Below the pieces are notes generated by a model. It was given only the letters and a program-made list of their open reading frames with translations, was not told where the DNA came from and did not search any database. Position numbers and translations under genes: made by a program. Shown here one piece after another: positions 34,908 through 39,310 of a DNA stretch of 39,310 nucleotides. The stretch is from Alphaproteobacteria bacterium (GTDB taxonomy: Bacteria; Pseudomonadota; Alphaproteobacteria; TMED109): the NCBI GenBank assembly GCA_022825235.1, contig JAJDYI010000022.1, positions 1 to 39,310 of the forward strand. The letters are read 5' to 3'. Positions within the stretch are counted from its first letter, which is position 1. Every line of letters begins with the position of its first letter.

Positions 34908-36908
34908 ATGAGCGGACAGGCACGCTCCGGCCCGGACAACCGCTCGCTGCTCGAGCAGGCGCTGCGGCTCCCGGGGGCCGACATCACCCGGACCGTGGCC
35001 TGCACCGTCGCCGCGCTCAGCATTGCGCTCGCCCTGTTTCATCTCTTCTGCGCGCTGTTTGGAACTCCGGAATCGCGGGCATTCCGCTCGACCCATCTGG
35101 CGGTCATGCTGGTCCTCGCGTTCCTCCTGCGGCCGCTCGGGCGCGCCTCACTGCTCGATCCGGTCCTGGTGCCGGGCGACCCGGGAAACGCCCGCCGGAT
35201 GGCAGGTTTCACCGCCGACATGGCGCTCGCCGCGCTCGGGATCTTCGTGCAGATCTACACTCTGTTCGACCTCGAGGCGTTCCTGATGCGCCAGGGCGAC
35301 ATCACCGATACCGACATCGCCGTCGGCACGCTGATGATCGTCCTGGTACTCGAGGCAACTCGCCGGATGGTAGGCCTCGCCATGGTGGCAGTGGCCGGCT
35401 TCTTCGTGGCACACGCCCTGTTCACCCCACACTTCCCCGGCTTCCTCTACGGACCGCCCACCTCGTTCCGCAAGTTCATCGACTTCGTCTTCATGCGTAC
35501 CGAGGGGATCTTCGGGATTCCCATCTACGTCGCCTCCACGTACATCCTTCTCTTCATCCTCTTCGGCGCCATCCTGCTGCGCTCCGGAGCGGGCCGTTTC
35601 TTCATCGACCTTGCGGTATCGCTCACCGGCCACCGGATCGGCGGCCCTGCCAAGGCCTCCGTCGTCGCGAGCAGCTGCCTCGGAACTGTCTCCGGTTCGG
35701 CAGTCGCCAACGTCGTGACCACCGGCCCGTTCACGATCCCCCTGATGAAGCAGCTCGGCTACCGACCCCGGTTCGCCGGCGCGGTCGAAGCCTGCGCGTC
35801 GTCCGGCGGCCAGATCACGCCGCCGATCATGGGTGCCGCTGCCTTCCTGGTCGCCGAGTTCCTGCACATCAGCTACCTCTGGGTGATCGTCGCCGCCATC
35901 ATCCCGACGGCTCTCTACTTCACGACCGTGTACTTCATGGTGCACCTGGAGGCGGAAAAGCACGGGATCGGCCGCATCGACCGTGACCAGCTGCCCAGGT
36001 TCCGCCACGTCCTGTCACGAGGCTGGCACCTGCTGCTGGCCCTCGGGGTCCTGCTCGGCCTCCTGTTCGCCGGCTACACGCCGATGCTCGCGGCCTTCTG
36101 GTCGATCGTTGCGCTGGTCGGCCTGAGCTTCCTTCGACGCGACACCGCCATGACCGCCGTCGACCTGTTCGCGGCCCTGGAAACCGGGGTCCGGAATACC
36201 GTGCCGGTGACCATCGCCTGCGCCTGCGCCGGGATCATCATCGGCTCGATCTTCACTTCGGGGCTCGGACTCAAGTTCACCTACTCGGTGATCGACCTCG
36301 CCGGGGGGAGCCTTCCGATCCTGCTGCTGCTCACCGCCGTCGGCGCGATCATCCTCGGCATGGGCATGACCACCACCGCCGTCTACATCACCGTCGCCGC
36401 CCTGGTCGTGCCCGCCCTCATCGAGATTGGCGTCGTGCCGATTGCCGCGCACTTCTTTGCGCTGTACTTCGGCGTGGTCTCGTCCATCACACCGCCCGTG
36501 GCACTTGCATCCTTCGCCGCGGCAGCGGTGGCCGGCGCACCGCCCATGGCGACCGCAGTCGAATCCGCCCGGATCGGGATCGCGAAATACCTCGTGCCGT
36601 TCGCGTTCGTGTACAACCCCTCGCTGGTCCTGGAAGGACCGGTCTGGATGACCGTCGTGTCGCTGCCATTCGCCCTTGCCGGGGTCTGGGCCCTGTCGCT
36701 GGCGCTGGAAGGCTGGTACCGGGGATCGCTCCCGGCCGTGCTCCGCATCGTGCTGGCGCTCACCGGCGGACTGCTGTTCCTGCCGCCGCAGGCCACCATC
36801 GCCGGGATGCCGGGGTGGTGGCTCGTGGCCACCGGCGGCGTGACCCTCCTGCTTGTGGTGGTGGGCAGGCGGCGGGGACTTCTGCGCCCCGCGGCCCGGG
36901 CGCCATGA
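34908..36908 (+). CDS. TRAP transporter fused permease (TAXI type)
   Basis: Membrane protein of 666 residues with many hydrophobic segments. An N-terminal DctQ-like part (about residues 25-170) is fused to a DctM-like part. The DctM signature is SCLGTVSGSAVANVVTTGPF, followed by EACASSGGQITPPIMGAAAF and in the second half ILGMGMTTTAVYITVAALVV with VVSSITPPVALASFAAAAVA. This is the normal fused arrangement in TAXI systems, which need only this protein and the binding protein. It would import substrate with a sodium or proton gradient. Its stop overlaps the start of a small membrane protein gene. Confidence 0.93.
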   Translation: MSGQARSGPDNRSLLEQALRLPGADITRTVACTVAALSIALALFHLFCALFGTPESRAFRSTHLAVMLVLAFLLRPLGRASLLDPVLVPGDPGNARRMAGFTADMALAALGIFVQIYTLFDLEAFLMRQGDITDTDIAVGTLMIVLVLEATRRMVGLAMVAVAGFFVAHALFTPHFPGFLYGPPTSFRKFIDFVFMRTEGIFGIPIYVASTYILLFILFGAILLRSGAGRFFIDLAVSLTGHRIGGPAKASVVASSCLGTVSGSAVANVVTTGPFTIPLMKQLGYRPRFAGAVEACASSGGQITPPIMGAAAFLVAEFLHISYLWVIVAAIIPTALYFTTVYFMVHLEAEKHGIGRIDRDQLPRFRHVLSRGWHLLLALGVLLGLLFAGYTPMLAAFWSIVALVGLSFLRRDTAMTAVDLFAALETGVRNTVPVTIACACAGIIIGSIFTSGLGLKFTYSVIDLAGGSLPILLLLTAVGAIILGMGMTTTAVYITVAALVVPALIEIGVVPIAAHFFALYFGVVSSITPPVALASFAAAAVAGAPPMATAVESARIGIAKYLVPFAFVYNPSLVLEGPVWMTVVSLPFALAGVWALSLALEGWYRGSLPAVLRIVLALTGGLLFLPPQATIAGMPGWWLVATGGVTLLLVVVGRRRGLLRPAARAP

Positions 36909-37105
36909 AGCGCTCCCTCCTGTACTGGCTGCTCTGGGCCGGAATTCTCGCGGTGCTCGCGTATCTGGGCTACGCCAAGGTCCACGTCCGTGAATTCATC
37001 GTATTCATCACGGTGCTTCTTGGGCTCGCCATCGTATCCGTCGCAGTTATCCTGGCGACCTATCGCCAGGGGGACCGCATCACCCGCGAGCCCTTCGACA
37101 CCTGA
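36905..37105 (+). CDS. Small two-helix membrane protein coupled to the TRAP permease
   Basis: The ATG at 36905 overlaps the permease TGA (ATGA). The product has 66 residues: MKRSLLYWLLWAGILAVLAY, then FIVFITVLLGLAIVSVAVIL, then a short polar tail ending TREPFDT. Two transmembrane helices are predicted by eye. I do not recognise a family. The tight coupling suggests a third component or stabiliser of the transporter. The 222 bases after it to the SDR stop are GC-rich with an 11-base C run at 37309-37319 and no gene. Confidence 0.6.
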   Translation: MKRSLLYWLLWAGILAVLAYLGYAKVHVREFIVFITVLLGLAIVSVAVILATYRQGDRITREPFDT

Positions 37106-37327
37106 CCCGTCGACCGCGCAGGGGTCCTTTCGAACGACGCGCACGCGCAGCCTGCCCGGCAGGGCCGCCGGCCCGCCTCGATCAGTCGCAACCAGCTGGA
37201 ACACCGGCGGTCCTGCCGCACCCCGACATCGGTAGAGCCAGTCGAGCGCCCCACCCGGGGCCGTGCGGCCGGGTCCGGCGAACGGCTGCCCCGCCCCGGC
37301 GTGGATCGCCCCCCCCCCCGCGCGGCG

Positions 37328-38083
37328 CTACGGCAGGGTGATGCGGCCCCCGCTCGCGACCATCGTCTGCCCGGTGGAGAAGCTCGACCGGTCGGACAGC
37401 TGGAACAGGATCATCTGCGCGATTTCGTCGGCTGTGCCCATGCGCTGCATCGGGGTGTTGTCGATCACCGACTGCCGCCAGACGGGGTCCGAACCCGCCA
37501 CCATGTCCGTGTCCGTGAGACCCGGCGCCACCGCGTTGATCCGCACCGCGGGCGCCAGGGCCCCCGAGAAATTGCGGACGATGCCGACGACCGCCGCCTT
37601 CGATACCGCGTAGTCAATCATCATCGGCCGGCCGAACAGCCCCGCGATCGACGCAATGCACACGATCCGCCCGTACCCGCGCTCCAGCATGCCGTCCTTG
37701 ACCGCCATGACGGACAGGAACACGCCATCCACGTTGACGGCCATGGTCCGCTTCCAGATGTCGTACGTAAGCTTCGTATGCGGAACCGCATCGGCGATGC
37801 CGGCATTGGCGACCAGGAGATCGACCGGCCCAAGTTCCGATTCGACGGACTGCACCATGGCCTCGACCTGCGCCGGGTCAGACACATCGGCCTGGACGGT
37901 CATCGCCACCGCCCCCTCCGCTTCCACCAGCCGACGAGTCTCCTGGGCGGCGTCTTCCCGGCCGACGTAGTTGATGGCCACCCGGGCGCCTTCCCGGGCC
38001 AGGCGCACGCAGGTCGCTCGGCCGATCCCGCGGGATCCACCCGTGACCAGCGCCGTCTTCCCCTCGAATTCCTTCGTTGCCAT
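37328..38083 (-). CDS. SDR-family NAD(P)-dependent oxidoreductase (FabG-like)
   Basis: Classical short-chain dehydrogenase of 251 residues. The cofactor motif is ALVTGGSRGIGRATCVRLA, the structural NAG motif is in LLVANAGIADAV, and the catalytic residues are Ser145, Tyr158 and Lys162 (YAVSK). The C-terminus ends with STGQTMVASGGRITLP. It resembles 3-oxoacyl-ACP reductase, but many SDRs do, and no fatty-acid synthesis genes are nearby. I use ATG 38083 (MATKEFEGKTALVTGG), which has AAGGA just upstream; an in-frame start 12 codons earlier is less likely. It is convergent with the TRAP operon and divergent from the nucleotidyltransferase gene. Confidence 0.88.
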   Translation of the reverse strand: MATKEFEGKTALVTGGSRGIGRATCVRLAREGARVAINYVGREDAAQETRRLVEAEGAVAMTVQADVSDPAQVEAMVQSVESELGPVDLLVANAGIADAVPHTKLTYDIWKRTMAVNVDGVFLSVMAVKDGMLERGYGRIVCIASIAGLFGRPMMIDYAVSKAAVVGIVRNFSGALAPAVRINAVAPGLTDTDMVAGSDPVWRQSVIDNTPMQRMGTADEIAQMILFQLSDRSSFSTGQTMVASGGRITLP

Positions 38084-38445
38084 GCCGGTTCCTTTCAATG
38101 GTGCATGCGTCGCTGCCAAGTAGCCGTTTGCTGTCCGGCCGGATGCCCTCTGACGTGTTGCCCGGCCCGGCTTCTTCTCCGCCGCGAAGTCCGCCGCGCA
38201 CTATAGGGGCCGCACCTGCCAACGTCCGGTTGCGGTTATTCCCAAGCGACGTTGTCGTAGTGTGCCAAGGTTCGCGTCACCTGCGATCCCAACGTAGCGG
38301 CATCCGTTTGCCCGCTTGGGAAGTAGTTCGAATACGAACCGTCTTCACTGCCCCGGTCCAGCGGACCCGCGACAGCAGCCGACGGAGATACTCACCCAGC
38401 AGATGATATCGTTACCCAGTGCATGTGATATCTCCTGGGGTCTCC
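38084..38445. promoter_or_regulatory. Divergent region upstream of the SDR and RHH-nucleotidyltransferase genes
   Basis: No gene is seen in these 362 bases. TGATATC occurs twice, at 38404-38410 and 38426-38432, exactly 22 bp apart and close to the RHH-NTase start at 38446. GTTCG/CGAAC (38326-38330 and 38335-38339) form a short inverted repeat. CCCAG (38415-38419) and CTGGG (38435-38439) are a further inverted pair around the second TGATATC. The twin sites are good candidates for autoregulation by the RHH domain. Confidence 0.45.
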
Positions 38446-39282
38446 ATGCCGCGAAACACGTTCTCCGGGCGTTTCTTGCTTCGGGTTGATCCGTCCCTGC
38501 ATGCCGCCCTGCGCCGGGAGGCCACCGCATACGGGCTCTCGCTCAATGCCTATTGCGCACAAAAGCTCGCCAGCCCCTCGGGCAGGTCCCTGGAATTTCC
38601 AAGCGCACCTGAAGCGGTCCGGCGTGTTGACGAGATGTTCGGGAATTCGCTCGTGGGAATTGCCGTGTTCGGGTCTTGGGCTCGTGGTGAAGCGACTGAA
38701 GGATCGAACGTCGATGTGCTGATTGTCGTCGACAAGGATTTTGCGATCACACGGAGCCCGTACCGAAACTGGGATGACGGGCCGCTCCCGTCCAACGAAC
38801 TGCCTGTCGATCCCCACATCGTCCATCTGCCCACGAACCGGACTGTGCCATCTGCACTGTGGGCTGAGGTTGCGGTCGACGGCGTCGTAGTGTTCGAGCA
38901 TGGCCTGCGCCTTTCTAGGCATCTGGCCACCGTGCGGCGCTTTCTTGCCGACGGGCAAATGCGCAGGCAGACGGTGCACGGAAAGGGATACTGGACGGAC
39001 GGCCACGGGGGCAGCCGCCGGGGATTTGCCGTCGACGATGTCCGACGCGCCACCGTCCGCCTTCAGGCAATCGCCGTCCTGCACCGTGCCACGAGTTGGG
39101 CAGACGTCGTACGCGAATCTCAGGAAACGGCCGAACTGGCGTTGAAAGGATTGCTACGAAGTGCATCGAGGTTGTGTCCCTCGGCGTGGTGTAGCAGGGG
39201 CAAGCCCGCCGGCCCGTCGCCGCGCCCCCAAGGCGCAGGCGGCGGCGGGCCGGCGGCGGTGGCCATCGTGATCTCCGGTTAG
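38446..39282 (+). CDS. RHH-nucleotidyltransferase (MNT-like) protein fused in frame to a truncated HEPN domain
   Basis: A 278-codon frame with three recognisable parts. Residues 7-42 (FSGRFLLRVDPSLHAALRRE, then LSLNAYCAQKLA) resemble the HicB/Arc-type ribbon-helix-helix of antitoxins. Residues about 68-190 are a minimal nucleotidyltransferase: GIAVFGSWARGEATEGSNVD, where the usual SDxD catalytic pair is SNVD (Asn88, Asp90). Residues about 193-236 (DDVRRATVRLQAIAVLHRAT, then WADVVRESQETAELALKGLL) match the N-terminal helices of HEPN toxins. The later HEPN part with RxxxxH is missing; the frame runs into unrelated Gly/Pro/Ala-rich sequence. No in-frame start codon lies at the NTase/HEPN join, so it reads as one chain. 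It looks like a damaged HEPN/MNT toxin-antitoxin unit. Confidence 0.7.
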   Translation: MPRNTFSGRFLLRVDPSLHAALRREATAYGLSLNAYCAQKLASPSGRSLEFPSAPEAVRRVDEMFGNSLVGIAVFGSWARGEATEGSNVDVLIVVDKDFAITRSPYRNWDDGPLPSNELPVDPHIVHLPTNRTVPSALWAEVAVDGVVVFEHGLRLSRHLATVRRFLADGQMRRQTVHGKGYWTDGHGGSRRGFAVDDVRRATVRLQAIAVLHRATSWADVVRESQETAELALKGLLRSASRLCPSAWCSRGKPAGPSPRPQGAGGGGPAAVAIVISG

Positions 39283-39310
39283 GGTTGAGATTCGCAAGCA
39301 ACATCCCTGC
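39150..39310. other. Sequence break inside the HEPN region, window end
   Basis: HEPN similarity stops abruptly near 39155. What follows is very GC-rich, with CCGCC/GGCGG repeats, and does not continue the domain in any frame. On the minus strand an ATG at about 39265 with GGAG upstream could open a gene (MATAAGPPPPAPWGRG), but it would run into the NTase gene and I cannot identify it. An insertion or deletion junction is the simplest reading. Confidence 0.35.

Noticed and set aside
33653-35986. A 777-codon plus-strand open frame across the TAXI binding protein and permease
   Set aside because: It is very rich in Arg, Gly and Pro with no domain, and lies out of frame over two well-supported genes; GC-rich DNA produces such shadows.
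37309-37319. An 11-base C run as a phase-variation tract
   Set aside because: It lies between the convergent SDR and TRAP genes, outside any coding frame or evident promoter.

Overview
The window looks like a piece of a high-GC alphaproteobacterial chromosome, probably from the Rhodospirillales/Kiloniellales neighbourhood. The placement rests on three things: the gene order yebC-ruvC-ruvA-ruvB-ybgC-tolQ-tolR-tolA-tolB, a DUF4170 protein directly after isocitrate lyase, and several Liv- and TRAP-type uptake systems. No 16S rRNA or complete tRNA is present, so the assignment is inference from gene content and order.

Layout. 1-195 is the C-terminal end of an outer-membrane beta-barrel protein. 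319-2252 (minus) is an Entner-Doudoroff/2-keto-3-deoxygluconate module (kdgK, eda) preceded by an unidentified coupled ORF. 2313-5642 (plus) holds a Baeyer-Villiger-type flavin monooxygenase and a benzoylformate-decarboxylase-like ThDP enzyme. 5643-6897 is gene-poor, with a broken IS630 transposase and a nested inverted repeat. 6898-8250 is UDP-glucose dehydrogenase. 8359-13800 is a glyoxylate-shunt locus: malate synthase G, a RamB/ScfR-type regulator, isocitrate lyase and a DUF4170 protein. An AT-rich divergent promoter region in it carries a RamB-like box and symmetric repeats. 14168-16629 has an amidase, a decayed stretch, and a GFA-domain protein with its own terminator. 16869-16913 is a decayed 3' half of an initiator tRNA next to tolB, where pal would be expected. 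17026-23930 (minus) is the Tol, RuvABC and YebC block.

24139-33626 (minus) is a tightly packed block: an acyl-CoA-synthetase-like AMP ligase, then LivG, LivH, LivM, a Liv-type binding protein and LivF, then an orphan NosR-like polyferredoxin. The start region of the NosR-like gene lies in a diverged second copy of the 3' end of livF. 33933-37105 (plus) is a TAXI-TRAP transporter with a coupled 66-residue membrane protein. A FabG-like SDR follows on the minus strand. The right end carries an RHH-nucleotidyltransferase protein read in frame into the first half of a HEPN domain. The nucleotidyltransferase lacks one expected catalytic Asp and the HEPN part is cut off.

Most genes form sensible units. 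KdgK and Eda degrade KDG. AceA and GlcB form the glyoxylate bypass under the adjacent regulator. TolQRAB works in envelope constriction and RuvABC in Holliday-junction processing. The Liv-ligase cluster probably imports and CoA-activates a carboxylic acid. The main points for a second look are the livF/nosR junction duplication, the RHH-NTase-HEPN fusion with its twin operator-like sites, the tRNA-fMet remnant at the tolB/pal break, and the operator architecture upstream of aceA. All calls were made by reading sequence and translations by eye; no database search was run.
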